This document shows positions 36,696 to 47,708 of a stretch of 64,000 bases of DNA, piece after piece. Position 1 is the stretch's first letter. Each line of letters opens with the position of its first letter. The stretch is taken from NCBI GenBank assembly GCA_004352715.1, contig SCFE01000003.1, positions 5,676,644-5,740,643 of the forward strand. Direction: 5' to 3'. Both the position numbers and the translations under genes were made by a program. The DNA is from Hofstenia miamia (Eukaryota; Xenacoelomorpha; Acoela). Under the pieces are notes generated by a model, which saw only the letters and a program-made list of their open reading frames with translations, searched no databases and had not been told where the DNA came from.

Positions 36696-38441
36696 TTATT
36701 GTACTACTGATACATCTATAATTTTGATAATGTCGGAAACTGCATTTTGAACAGAAATATCTTGAGCTTTGATTTTTAAAACATCGCGTTTTGCAAAAGC
36801 TCTTTCTTCATTTGTTAAATCAACAATAAGAAGCTTACAGATATTCAAAACATCAAGAACAATATCAATTGAAGCAGGTTTGAGACGATTGATGGTGTTA
36901 ACAAAACGATGAAACAGATCAATGAAATGCTTAGTGGAAGCATATTGCATTTCATTAAAAACAATCGAACTTAACAGAATTGTAAAGTCATCATTAGGAG
37001 CATTGCTGAAAGCCTTTTCTGCTTGTTCTAAGGAAAAATATTTTAAAAAGTGCTTTGGATTGCTAATGCAAAGGCATTCAAGAAGAGTCAAAGCAATTTT
37101 TGATAATTCTAAATCTTTGTTTTGCAACTTTGTTTCATAATAGTAGCCTAAAAGTGAAACGGAATGCTTACAAATGAAATCACAATTAGATTCGTCTGTT
37201 GCTAACTCATAGATTGCCGGAAGAAGATATTGAATATAGTCGTTTGAATTATTCATATAAAAATGTTTTAGAATAAAGATTAGTTTAGGATAAAACTCGT
37301 TTAGTTTTTCAGCAACAAGCAATGTGTCATGTTTTAGCCATAAACCCAACAATCTGATACAGCATTCAATAACGGTGCAATTTTCAACATCACTATGAAT
37401 AATATACTGTAGACAGGAATTTAAAATTCCTGCAAATCCTTCATAACAGCATTCCAAAGCATCAACTTCATTTTCCACAAAACATATTAAAATTTGTTCA
37501 ACACCTTTAATAGTTGACTTAATAAAATATTCTTCTAAAGATGAATATGACACAGTTCGTTTTTCATCTAATAGCATGCGTAATTCAACACAAGCGATGT
37601 TTGTAAAGAGTTGAATGTGCTTAATTTGACCACTTTTAATCAATTCAGTAATTGTTGAAACATTTAATAAGCTACTAAAGCATGATAGTGCGCTTTGCTT
37701 ATGCTTTAAAGTTAATGACTGAGTGAAAAAGTCGTTTAGTTTGCGAAGCAGCTGTAAGCCTGTAGAGTTATTTAATACAACACGAGCCGCATTAATGGAA
37801 ATAATGTAAACAGATGAAGCATTTAGCTGTTGAAGAGAAGGAATAACGATGTTCTTGAAAAAAGAAAGAATTAGTTCGTCGTCAAAATATCCGAAGTATA
37901 AGAAGAGAATTCGATTAGCCATTTCTTCAATTGTTTGAGTTTCATTACATAAAGAATGTGGAGTAAAATTTAAAAGTGGGAATAATATACTTTCAACATT
38001 TGCTTGACGCAAAAATTCGAACCCAACATCTTTCCGAAAAAGCACAAATTGCGAAATAACAATCACGACATCTTTATATGCATCAGCAGATAATTTATCG
38101 AAATTATTTTCAATATAGCATTTATATGAAAATAGTGTTAAATTCAAAAGATCCTCAAGTTCACTATCTGAAGTTAATGAAGAAAATGAGGTGAAAAACT
38201 TTAAAAGTGCTGTTACAAGTGCAAGCATTTCGCTATGGTCATCATGAGAATGATCTTTACAAATTCGCCGCAAAAAGGAATGATCAAAAGCTTCAAAGAG
38301 CATAGTAATTTCTTCAGTTTCCTCAGCATCTATTTGATAGTCTTTCAGCATATTAATGACAACATATAACGAAGCAAATTTCTCGGTGTCATTTTCGGAA
38401 TTTTTTAAAATTGCGCAAGCTTTTCTTATGCGCTTTGACAT
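36696..38441 (-). CDS. NCDN: Neurochondrin-like protein, complete single-exon CDS
   Basis: 581 codons from ATG (38441) to stop, uninterrupted. Residues 9-40 (KACAILKNSENDTEKFASL...DIDAE equivalent) match the conserved neurochondrin start, where vertebrate proteins have a (K/E)ND(S/T)EQFAALLLV...GDIDA block. Mid-protein FTNIACVELRMLLDE corresponds to the LxNLACVEVRLALEE block, and CIRLLGLWLKHDT to RILGAWLxEET. It is an all-helical, armadillo-like repeat protein, somewhat shorter than the roughly 730-residue vertebrate form, and has no signal peptide or obvious transmembrane segment. Neurochondrin is a cytosolic leucine-rich protein of neurons and other tissues, linked to neurite outgrowth, mGluR5/Rab5 and spliceosomal SMN-Gemin partners in vertebrates; roles here are inferred. 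TTTAG just before the ATG could be a 3' splice site from a 5' UTR exon. The lack of coding introns is odd, but a retrocopy poly(A) tail is not evident and the frame is intact. Confidence 0.88.
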   Translation of the reverse strand: MSKRIRKACAILKNSENDTEKFASLYVVINMLKDYQIDAEETEEITMLFEAFDHSFLRRICKDHSHDDHSEMLALVTALLKFFTSFSSLTSDSELEDLLNLTLFSYKCYIENNFDKLSADAYKDVVIVISQFVLFRKDVGFEFLRQANVESILFPLLNFTPHSLCNETQTIEEMANRILFLYFGYFDDELILSFFKNIVIPSLQQLNASSVYIISINAARVVLNNSTGLQLLRKLNDFFTQSLTLKHKQSALSCFSSLLNVSTITELIKSGQIKHIQLFTNIACVELRMLLDEKRTVSYSSLEEYFIKSTIKGVEQILICFVENEVDALECCYEGFAGILNSCLQYIIHSDVENCTVIECCIRLLGLWLKHDTLLVAEKLNEFYPKLIFILKHFYMNNSNDYIQYLLPAIYELATDESNCDFICKHSVSLLGYYYETKLQNKDLELSKIALTLLECLCISNPKHFLKYFSLEQAEKAFSNAPNDDFTILLSSIVFNEMQYASTKHFIDLFHRFVNTINRLKPASIDIVLDVLNICKLLIVDLTNEERAFAKRDVLKIKAQDISVQNAVSDIIKIIDVSVVQ

Positions 38442-39776
38442 TCTAAATCAAAACGATAGTAAAGAATAGAAAATTCATGTGATACCAACAAAGGATTGTT
38501 AGAAAAATCAGATAAGTTTCAAACTATTCAAATTCTTAAGAAACAGCTATCTTTGCATTGTTGACGTTTTTAAATGACATTATCGAAAGCTCTATTTGAG
38601 TCACATTTTCTAAAAACATATTTTGATAGAGATATTTATAAAATTTAAAATCAACCCTAAACGAACTGGGGTATAAAATGTCACTAACGCCTCTTTTCCT
38701 TCAAAACTATTAATCATAAGGTAATGAACTTTCGCACAGTGAAAGATACACCTTTGAACTTCGTTTTTGTTAATTGTAAAAAAATCGATTTTATATGCAA
38801 AGTAAATTGTGATGTCACCAATTTTTGTAAAAATAAAGATGAAAAAGAACCTAAATTAATTGAAAATTAAGATAGAAGAAATAGTTTACTTGGCGCATTA
38901 TTTTTAGTTGTCAAAGACTTCCTCTCAAAGTAAAACAAGAAATTTCAGGCAGTATTATATAATAATGGCAGCCATTTTCATAATTTTAAATAAACTGACA
39001 TTTGCAATAATGAATAAATAAAATAGAAATAATGTCAATGAATGTTTATGTTTAAAAATTAAATACGTAACATAATAATATATATATTAAGTTCACATTC
39101 AAAGCCAAAGTTCAAAAAAGTTTAAAAAATAAAAAATTTTAAAGGCCAGAACCCCTCTTACTCCACCTCAACGGTTGCAATATTCAGCAAGGGTTTAGCA
39201 TCAATTCTTCTAGTAGTTTAGCCATCTTTATATTGCATGTAATCATATTTAGTCAATATTGTCTTACTGTATAAAAAATATAGCACCAAATGAAAATGAC
39301 ATTTTTCTTATTAAACATTTGGTGTGTTATCACTATAAAAACTTTAAATTCCATTAACATTCTTCGAAAAATATGCCACATTATTAGAGTTCGGAATATG
39401 GGAACTTAGTGATATTTGGTGTTCTCTTTCTGTGGCTAACAAACTGGCGTATGTATTGAATAGAAATAGTGGGTGGAAATTTTTTGTTCTGAAATAATCA
39501 GTAAAAACACATTGAGAACTTGGTTTTTGTGGCGGTCACACAGATGATTTCGCATTTGCTATGGCACTTAGAAACCCGCAGTAAGCAGTCATGTCTCATT
39601 TCTTGACTTGGCCGATAACATTTTTTATATTCCGAAAGGTCTAAATCAGTGGCACAACTATCAGAGTGAATAGTAAGTTAACTTACTAGCATAGTGGTGT
39701 GATAGGATACTGTTACATAATGCACATAATGATTTGTAATTCATGTTCTATTTATATTAATGATTTTTCTATGATT
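38442..39776. other. Upstream region of the neurochondrin-like gene, non-coding
   Basis: Presumed promoter side of the minus-strand gene. It is AT-rich and no divergent exon was found. A CAGTGGCACAACTA sequence near 39650 resembles a hAT end, but no partner with target duplication was found. Confidence 0.4.
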
Positions 39777-40764
39777 CTTATTAGTTCTTAAATGTACTGA
39801 TACTAGACGCAAATATAATTCAATGCCAAAATGCAGGNAATGGTTAGCATAAAAAAATTGCAACACCAAAAAACATAATTTGCATCAGTAAGTGCACAAA
39901 TAAAAATGTTAACTAATCGATTAATAGGCATGGGTTTCCTAAGCTCCTAGGTTTAATCGATGAATTGTTTTTTTTTCAAAAGATAAATATCTTTTAGAAT
40001 TCTGAACGTAGAAATTTCAAAAAAACATTGATTGTATTTTCAAGCAGCTATTACTGTGGTGTGAACAGGTTACCATTTTTGACCTCCACCCAATAGAAAA
40101 AAGATTGCTAATATAACACTCACAAAATTTTTTAACAAAAAATTCTCAAAAAAACAATACAAAATCAAAAAAATACACATGAATAACTATACAATCTCAA
40201 ATATACAAATATGTTACTTCTGAAATTGTTTCTTTAAATCTGTTAGTGTTCTTCCATTTTAACGACCTGACCTGTTTCCTACACTGGCTATTACACTAGG
40301 TTGTTTGTAATATTTTATTATACACACAAGTGCTGGGTTTTTGGCTAATGTTAATCATGGTAGAGTGAACATTAGTGGATTTTATGATAGATGAAATTTT
40401 AGAGCAGCTTAACAAATTTAATCAGATTCAAAATTACTAATGAATATTTCATACTTCAATATATTTAAAAAGCTCTTAAAAAATGTCACAAATTATGAAA
40501 TGAAATCAGAACTTTTAGCATATAGTTTGTCTTTAACTTTAGCTCATTGGGATCTTAGACACCTCCAAAGGCTTAAAAAAGTTTCTTCATACGAATTCAA
40601 TCTTCAAAAAATGTGGATTTTGCCATCGTTTGAGAAAAGATTAATTACATTTAACCAAGCAAATCCTCAGTTATGTGGTTTGAGTTTGAGGTGCTTTCAT
40701 TCNCTTATTAGTTCTTAAATGTACTGATACTAGACGCAAATATAATTCAATGCCAAAATGCAGG
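39777..40764. repeat. Single-N-bounded patch flanked by 61-bp direct repeats
   Basis: A 61-bp sequence (CTTATTAGTTC...AAATGCAGG) occurs at 39777-39837 and again at 40704-40764. Single Ns lie at 39838 and 40703, and 864 bp of other sequence lies between. A contig inserted into a gap with overlapping ends retained would look like this. The inner frame at 40440-40702 (MNISYFNIFKKLLKNV...) has no recognised family. The placement of this inner segment should be regarded as uncertain. Confidence 0.7.
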
Positions 40765-41306
40765 GCGCAGTAAAATAAAAAATTGTAATATTACTACGTT
40801 TTTGTCATTAACTGCAATAGAAGTATTTCAGTGAAAACATGTTCCCGAAGCCGATGGCGACGATTTTTTGTGCAAAGACTAACCACATAAGCCCCAGGAC
40901 CTATTGCAATACCTGAGGTGACTACGCCCCTGAATCAGAGTTTTCTCACAAACCATTTTAAAATACATTAGCAAAATAGAATCTTGAGTCAGCATTTCTT
41001 ACTAACGTTTCAAAAATTGAGAAAATAGTTTCTAACATTTCAAACCAACAATTAAAAGACCTTCATATCAGAAAATACATTTTTTCGGTTATTAATTTTA
41101 ACTTTAAGCACTATTGCAAAAAAATGTACTCAGCGCCCGAATTTTTACTCTTTTGCATTTTAAAAAAAATACTGCTTATAGTTTGAGAATGCGCAACGCT
41201 AAAAGTTTAAGTTTGTAGATATTAGCGGAAGGATGGTCAGTAATGTCATATCAACTTTCAATCAAAACGTCCTTAAAGTGAATAATAGAAAATTATCGTA
41301 TTAACC
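40765..41306. other. Non-coding stretch
   Basis: AT-rich. GACTACGCCCCTGAATC at 40920-40935 resembles the inward side of a hAT-type end (CAGGGGCGTAG), unpaired. Confidence 0.35.
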
Positions 41307-41308
41307 TG

Positions 41309-42555
41309 TTGGCGAAGTTGTAGAATAGTGCCCCGCAGAGAACGCGTAAGAAATAAACACTACTAGGGGGTTAAAAACGATGAGAAATCGAATATAATAC
41401 ATAAAAAGTTTAAAATTATCGATATAGATCGATAGCTTAACATAATTAACAAAATTCGTAGCACGCGGTAACACGCGGTCTATATTTAAGAAAAATAACG
41501 TATAAAAGTATGAGTTAATAAAAAATAAAGAAATTTGTAATTATAAAAAGTATATTAACAGAAATCAGTAAATTTACAACTAAAACTAATAAAAGTTTAG
41601 GTCAACACCTTTAAAGAGGAATAAACTGTTTTTTAAGAATGCCACATTTTACAAACAATAATCAAAATGTTCTTAACAACTGATAAAAACATTTACAATT
41701 TGCCTCAAAAATTAAACTTTCATTTTTATTTATCTAAACGACTGCAAATAAAATATAACTTACAACAAACATCAAATTCTCTCAGGTATGGATATTATTA
41801 TATTTCAGGAACTCGTAACAACATTAATAATTGCTCGTTTGATGTTATTCCTACAGCTAGCTATCGATTATGAAAAATCTTTGATCATTATTTTATGAAA
41901 TTAGCTTACTACTTCTTGTCTGAATAAAGTACATTTGTAGAATTGTATTATGCTGCATTGCTGGAGCAATTTTTTCGATTTAGCTCTAATGTAATAATTA
42001 TGATATATTTCTTTAAAACATTTAAAATAGATCAGATATTCGTTTCTTTATGTCTTTACATGCCCTAAAATTAATATAAATGTAATTAAGAATGCTTAAT
42101 AAATTATTTTTAAAAATGATTGCTTACAACTGTATATGCAGATCATAAAATATATTTTCCGAATTATCATTTTGCAGCTTATGAATCGATGTCACCATAT
42201 ATAAAGACCCTAAAAAAATTTATATTTAATATATATTAATCATTATTGCTTGTAAGATGTGATATTTGTTGAAATTAAAAAAACAGTTTATTCTGCTTTA
42301 AAGTTGTGTTTACCAAAGCATATTTTTGAGTTATAAATTTTCCTTAACATTCTTTTACAATTAGACATTTTGAAGTCAAATATCTTTCTTTTTTTCTCGA
42401 CTAATATTTTTACACGTTATTTTTCTTAAATATCGACCACGACATACGAAATTTGTTAATTATGCTAAGCTATCGGTCTATATCGGATTTTACATCGTTT
42501 TTAGCCCCTAGTGGTGTTTATTTCTTACGCGTGGCAACTACCACAGCAGCGCCGG
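41309..42555. mobile_element. Element with long (130-170 bp) inverted arms, unclassified
   Basis: The arm at 41342-41510 and the inverted arm at 42403-42532 share ACGCGTAAGAAATAAACAC, CACTAGGGG, TAAAAACGATG, ATAGATCGATAGCTTA, CATAATTAACAAA and TTTAAGAAAAATAACGT in the same order. The left arm carries small insertions. Outside the arms, the left GTTGGCGAAGTTGTAG and right CTACCACAGCAGCGCCGGC are loosely complementary and may be the true tips. A TTAA occurs at the left edge but not at the right, so the target duplication is undecided. The AT-rich interior has only short frames (for example 41667-41873) and no transposase. Confidence 0.6.
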
Positions 42556-42559
42556 CATC

Positions 42560-43140
42560 ATATGATGCCATACTGTTTATTAGTCCGATCAGCGCTATTG
42601 TGGACATTATATGAGGTTTAGAAAGAATGTATGTGCTATAAGCACGTGTAAATAGTTTGGATTAATAGTGAATAACTGGAGGAAAAATTATGCTAAAGCG
42701 GTGACACTGTACATGACAACGCAACCATTTACTGGTTAAATAAATCCATTTATAACAAAAAGTTAAACTTTTATAAATATAAAAGAGCATAATCTTCAGT
42801 TATCAATATAAATTGGAGTTACACTAGAAAAACCGCTTTAACTTAGTAGAAGTTTATGCATGTAATTTAATTTTTTAACTCTAGGCGTGTCCCAATATTT
42901 AGTATACTAAAAATAGATCCAAAATAGTAAACAACTTTATTTCACATATTGACGCCGAAATCTTGTAATTATATTACATCATTGATAAAATAAAATTTAT
43001 TATTTTTTGAATGTTTCATTAGTTTATTGATGCAAAATATTAGAATTATGTCAGTGCAATTTATCAGTCAGATAAGTTCAATTCAAAGTATAAAGCCCAG
43101 TTTAAATGACTATATCAAAATAGTTAGAAATATGATGCAA
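42560..43140. other. AT-rich non-coding stretch
   Basis: Nothing recognisable. Confidence 0.45.
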
Positions 43141-43144
43141 GAAA

Positions 43145-43790
43145 ACAGGGTCTACAAAATGATTTTTTGAAAAATCCAAGTAATTCAAAAAACATATGGA
43201 GAACTTTTGGAGAAATCCTAAGTACTCCAACTTGAAGTAGTGTGTAACATCAAAGCTGGTTATTTATCAGCCAGTCTAGTGTTCAGGAATGATTAAAACA
43301 TGATTGATTTCCCATTGTGTTTTAGGTAGCTATGCAATGAACAATAAGTACTCACAGCTCTTGGATTTCTACTTGGATTGATTTAGATAAAGGGAAATCC
43401 AGTGAAGCACCAGTGAGGTTTGACACATCAATTAAATGTGCTATTTCTAATTTATCACAAATAGAAGAATCTCATTGTGACACACATAGCTTAACTTGTA
43501 AGGGCCAAATTGTGGTGAGTTTAGTGCAATAAAATGCAAGCACATCAATTTCACAGAATCAGCTTGTCCACAAAATTTGGCATATTTTCAACATAATGGC
43601 CCCACTGCATTCTAATACATGTGAATTATAGTATAGGTGTTCTTACAACTTCTTCCATTAAGCTTATATTTGAATCATGTAAAAGCTCTTTTTATGAACA
43701 TCCCAGACATGGTAAAAGTGAAAACTTTTACTTTGTTGCAACCTCTATGCATCTTTGTAAGCAATTTGAGAGAAGTTACATGTGAAATAT
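43145..43790 (-). pseudogene. Coding-like minus-strand fragments, unknown
   Basis: Several consecutive minus-strand blocks read like decayed protein in shifting frames: KVKVFTFTMSGMFIKRAF (about 43680-43740), GQADSVKLMCLHFIALN (about 43500-43570), then KLEIAHLIDVSNLTGASLDF and SIQVEIQEL (about 43355-43450). The last ends at a GTGAGT donor (about 43356). The composition is protein-like and unlike translated random AT-rich DNA. No family is recognised. It could be a transposon relic or exons of an unknown gene. It lies outside the element starting at 43903. Confidence 0.3.
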
Positions 43791-43797
43791 ATATATA

Positions 43798-43883
43798 NNN
43801 NNNNNNNNNNNNNNNNNNNNNNNNNNNNNNNNNNNNNNNNNNNNNNNNNNNNNNNNNNNNNNNNNNNNNNNNNNNNNNNNNNN
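43798..43883. other. Assembly gap (86 N) inside a (TA)n tract
   Basis: TATATA on both sides. The tract at 43884-43902 is the insertion site of the element that follows. Confidence 0.95.
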
Positions 43884-44036
43884 TATATATATATATATAT
43901 ATGGGGCGTGTTCCATAAAAGCCCACCCTTAGAGTTTTTCTTTGCAAAGAATAAAAACCTATACAATGCAAAAGCAAACTGTTAGCAGAGAAGTGTGGGT
44001 GTTCTCAAATTTCTGTGACATTGATTTATTGAAAAA

Positions 44037-45735
44037 GTGACTTTACATTGTGAAGAAAATAATGGTATTCAGCCAAGACAATATTTATCAAGTGGTATAG
44101 TCCCAAAATTTAAAAAGAGAATTATTGTAGTTGATGACATCTGTGCCATTGTCAATTTTTGGACACAACTGGCAATTAATATGGCATACCACATCCTTCT
44201 TCTGAAAAAGTTTTCATCCAAATCTATCTTATAGCAAAGAAAGTTTATCAAATTTTAAATTCCAGTTATCCTAAAAAAATATCCCATTCAACATTTCTAA
44301 GAGTTTGGTCAAATACAAACCAAATATAAAGAGAATGACTCTAAGATGTGATGTCTGCAGTGAATATGAACAATGTCAAGGAAGAATTCAGTCTGCTAAC
44401 TCTTTGTTTAATCAGACAGATATAACTAGTGACAATATTCATACAATTTTGAATGAATTTGAAGCTCATCTAACTCCAGCTGATGTCTGCCAACAGTTGT
44501 ACTTGGATTCAGAAGATCAAAAAGCTGAAAATATCCTATTCCTTATGGTTGACTTTGCTCAAAATGTTACATTACCCTCGTATGCTTGACAAGTAGGGTA
44601 TATATACTACTTGGTACCCTACCAGGTCAATGTCCTGGGCATTTTAGATGAACACAAGAAAGTACAATTCAACTGCCTTATTGGTGAGGTTAAAAAGCCT
44701 GGAGTTTATAATAGTGGATGTCATAATGCAACTGTTATTCTAACATTTTTAGAAAAAGTTTTATTTACTCAAGGATTGAAACCAAATATTCCCATCCAAA
44801 TGGATAATTGTGTGAGTAAAAAAAAATCACTAAGTAGTTTGGTTTCATATTAATCTTCTGCTCAATAATCAATTGGTACAAAATATTGAAATTGGATTCA
44901 TGCTTACTGGACACACCAGATTTGAATTTTGGAACTACAAAAAGTGCTACCAAAGCAATGATGCATCAACTCTTTTTGATTTGGAGAACATTGTAACTAG
45001 CAGTTCTAAAATAAACCATATTCTCTATTCAGATGGTAAAAGGTCTGATTGGCAAAAGTTTGTTCACAATAATAACCTACATCAAATTCCACAAATATCA
45101 TCTTACCATTACTTTAAAATATCCAAGCTGACAAATGCAACCCTTATTTCTCTTAAGACCAAAAAGCGTGTTGATGGCCCTGATGTATGTATTCCTATTG
45201 ATGTCCCATTGGATTTTTAAAGAGTACAGACTGTGCGAACTAAAGGACTATCTGTTCAAAGGTACAATTATTTGACTTCTACCAAATGTCTGGATAAACA
45301 GAAGAGATGAATACAGAACAATGCTCCAAACCTTACTTTAATGGTTTACATAATGTAGTGTTTCAATTGATAAGCTGCCTAATTAGCATTAAACATTATT
45401 GCTAACAATATGAACTTTTTGTAAAGTAATACAACATTACTTACCTTCATATTCTAAATTCAATTTTAAATCAACGTCTGTAAGGAAGTTCTGGGACAGT
45501 CATATATTGAATGGTTCCTGAAAAAGTAAAGCAAGTACACCTTCGTCAAACTAGCTACACAATTGAAACAGCAAGAAAGGAATATTTTCAGTTAATCATT
45601 TCCTATCTATCAGCTATGTATGAAAGTGTGGTTTCAATACCAACAACTTCAAAAGGAAGGATTTCAAACCCATTAGAAAAACAAAGATTCGAATTTATAA
45701 ATGCCTTGAATACCTTTAGTAAAAATTGCAACTGA
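44037..45735 (+). pseudogene. Transposase-like ORF (DFAQNV / DNCV family), frameshifted
   Basis: Plus-strand frames in order: PRQYLSSGIVPKFKKRI (about 44070-44130); STFLRVW (about 44295-44310) and LRCDVCSEYEQCQGR, a CxxC-like segment (about 44340-44385); FLMVDFAQNVTLP (about 44540-44580); IPIQMDNCVS (about 44790-44820); IGFMLTGHTRFEFW (about 44890-44930); SDWQKFV...IPQISSYHYFKI (about 45050-45125). The order STFxxxW, then CxxC, then DYAQ/DFAQ, then DNC(V/A), then GHT(R/K)F, then YHHF is one I know from multi-copy unnamed proteins of cnidarians, molluscs and fish. The two Asp-bearing boxes and the GHT box look like an RNase H-fold (DDE/DDD) catalytic core, which is inference. At least three frame breaks inactivate it. 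It was probably one roughly 550-residue protein. Confidence 0.7.
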
Positions 45736-45890
45736 AATAATAATGGGAGAGTGCTTCTTAAACTGTTTGAAAAGATTTTTCAGAAGAGACTTTATCAAGA
45801 ATTTGCAACAAACTTTGTTTTGCAGCTAAATACTTAAAGCCATAAATAGTTTTATTTTTTGTGTATAATATGTTTTTAAGTTTGCTTTTT

Positions 45891-46058
45891 CAGTGGTTTT
45901 TGTTAGTTTTGAAAAAAATTCATGCAGAGTGGGATTTATAATTTTTTTCTCACCAATTATCATACAGAGTGAAATTTGTAAAAAATTGTGTACAGAGTGG
46001 TACTTTTTATTGTCATCATACAGAATGAGCGCAATAATTTTTTTGTTACACAGTGGTG
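45891..46058 (+). repeat. Subterminal array of CAGAGTG-like repeats
   Basis: Six copies of a CAGAGTGG-like word occur at about 45891, 45925, 45965, 45992, 46021 and 46051, spaced 27-40 bp with AT-rich spacers, all in one orientation. They lie just downstream of the transposase-like ORF. Such arrays often bind the transposase, but function here is inferred. Confidence 0.55.
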
Positions 46059-46839
46059 GCAATATATATATATATATAATTTAGGATACATATTTATCAA
46101 AACATAAATCTGCTGCAGTGCAATCAAAATTGCATTAGTAATTATTAATGATGTTGTGTGCCCTGCTTAACACATGAGCTCGCAAGTTAGTGAATTTCGT
46201 TGAAATAAGTAAAGAATACATTGTATCAAATAATGTAATACTGTTGATATCAACAAAAAATTACTGTTGATTTGAATTGATTTCAATTGATATCAGTCAG
46301 CAAAAGTTTGTTGAATTGATTTGATGCGAAATTTCCATATCAACGGCAACCCTGGTATATACCAAAGAGTCAGTTAGAGTTGTGTTTTTGATTAATTTGT
46401 TTATGTTTGTTCAATGTGTTTATTGTTCAAAATATTCATTATTCATTTCATATGCTGTATTAATACTGTTTAGTGACAACTTTGGCATTGCATTTTTGGG
46501 TTCTGTTGTATATAATTCTCAGTTAACAGATGTGTTTACCATTTATATCATATTTCTATTGATTTTGCAATAGAAAAATGTGGAAAAGTATTATATTTCT
46601 GTATAATATAAGCCATAAATAATTTCGAAAATAAATTTAACTTTAAACTTCTCTCCTGTAAAATTTACTTTAAAAATTCAGTGCTATCTTTAAACTTCAA
46701 ACGAGTATAAATTTAAAGTAAATAAGATATAAAATAGCGGTTTTTTAATGAAAAGCCTTTTTTCATAGTTTATGAAAGTGCTGTTAACTCAATTTTTACA
46801 GAAAACCTCGAAGGGTGGTGTTTTATGCAACACGCCACA

Positions 46840-46864
46840 TATATATATATATATATATATATAT
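46840..46864. repeat. (TA)n microsatellite, right flank of transposon
   Basis: Pure TA dinucleotides, continuous in type with the tract at 43884-43902 on the other side of the element. Confidence 0.9.
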
Positions 46865-47700
46865 CTGTAATGTTGTTAAGAAACAATTAGGTAATAGGTA
46901 TTGTAATGTTAATAGAGAGGTGCCCACAATGTTCTGCTCCACCGATCCGCAACTGTAATCCAAAATATTGTCACTCTTACACTTCTTATTCATATATGCT
47001 ATGGAATGTGAAGGAGCATACATTTGTACTTTTGAACAGTTACTCAATATCATGCTAGAAGATTAGAAAATGAAATGCAATTGTAAAGAGAAATGGTAAA
47101 ATTTTTGAACCCGACCCAATCCAACCCATTTTCCTAAATTTGATCCGACTGGACCTGATTTGCTCATTTGGAGCGGTAGAAGAAATTCTTCATTTAAAAA
47201 TATTTGATATAGCTAAAACCACTTTAAAAACTAAAACTAACAAAATGAATTCAATGCAGTAGTAAAGCACAAATAATATACAAAAAAACAATAGCTCATG
47301 AATTGCACTTAATGATTTATGAACAAGCTTGCACTCCAAACAGATATCGATATCCTATCATGACAGAAATTGTGACGGACCAAGCTAGTCCTTAAGGCAC
47401 ATTAGATTAGTTCAATAGAGATTTGGTTTGAAAACATCAAACAATTGTTCCAAAACAAACAAAATGTATGTGTTTTCACGTATAGGAAGGTAGTAGGTAG
47501 TTGTAAAATTAAATGATTTCCTATGAGACAAAACAAGTATGTTTTACACACCGTTTAATTGTGTAATATAGTGTTAAAACCTACACGTGTAAGGATTAAT
47601 TAATTCCAACGTTATTGAATGATGCGACGCAACCGATTTAAAGAAAAAATTCACCCTACTAAATGTTGACCGACCTGACTTGACCCGTTTCCAAATCTGA
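46865..47700. other. Non-coding stretch with GACCCGACC-type fragments
   Basis: ACCCGACCCAATCCAACCC at about 47109 and GACCGACCTGACTTGACCC at about 47668 resemble each other and fragments at 2.74 and 33.2 kb, suggesting an old repeat family. No gene. Confidence 0.4.
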
Positions 47701-47708
47701 TTGTAAAT

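Larger units (their letters stand above)
43903..46838 (+). mobile_element. 2.9 kb transposon with both termini, unnamed transposase family
   Basis: The left end reads GGGGCGTGTTCCATAAAAGC. The right end read inward is GTGGCGTGTTGCATAAAACA, and both continue into CACCCTT(A/C)GAG: about 33 bp of terminal inverted repeat with few mismatches. Both ends sit directly in TATATAT, so the target site is TA-rich and the duplication length cannot be read. The interior holds one transposase-like ORF (44037-45735, disrupted), a subterminal direct-repeat array (45891-46058) and a short (TA)n tract (46060-46078). The element is 2936 bp. Coherent ends plus an internal plus-strand ORF make it a whole, recently inserted but mutated copy. 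Confidence 0.8.

Noticed and set aside
36922-37140. A plus-strand frame of 72 codons.
   Set aside because: Shadow of the neurochondrin-like gene on the other strand.
39650-40935. Two hAT-like tips (CAGTGGCACAACTA and inverse of CAGGGGCGTAGTCACC) that might bound one element.
   Set aside because: The tips match poorly, no 8-bp duplication is visible, and an assembly patch lies between them.
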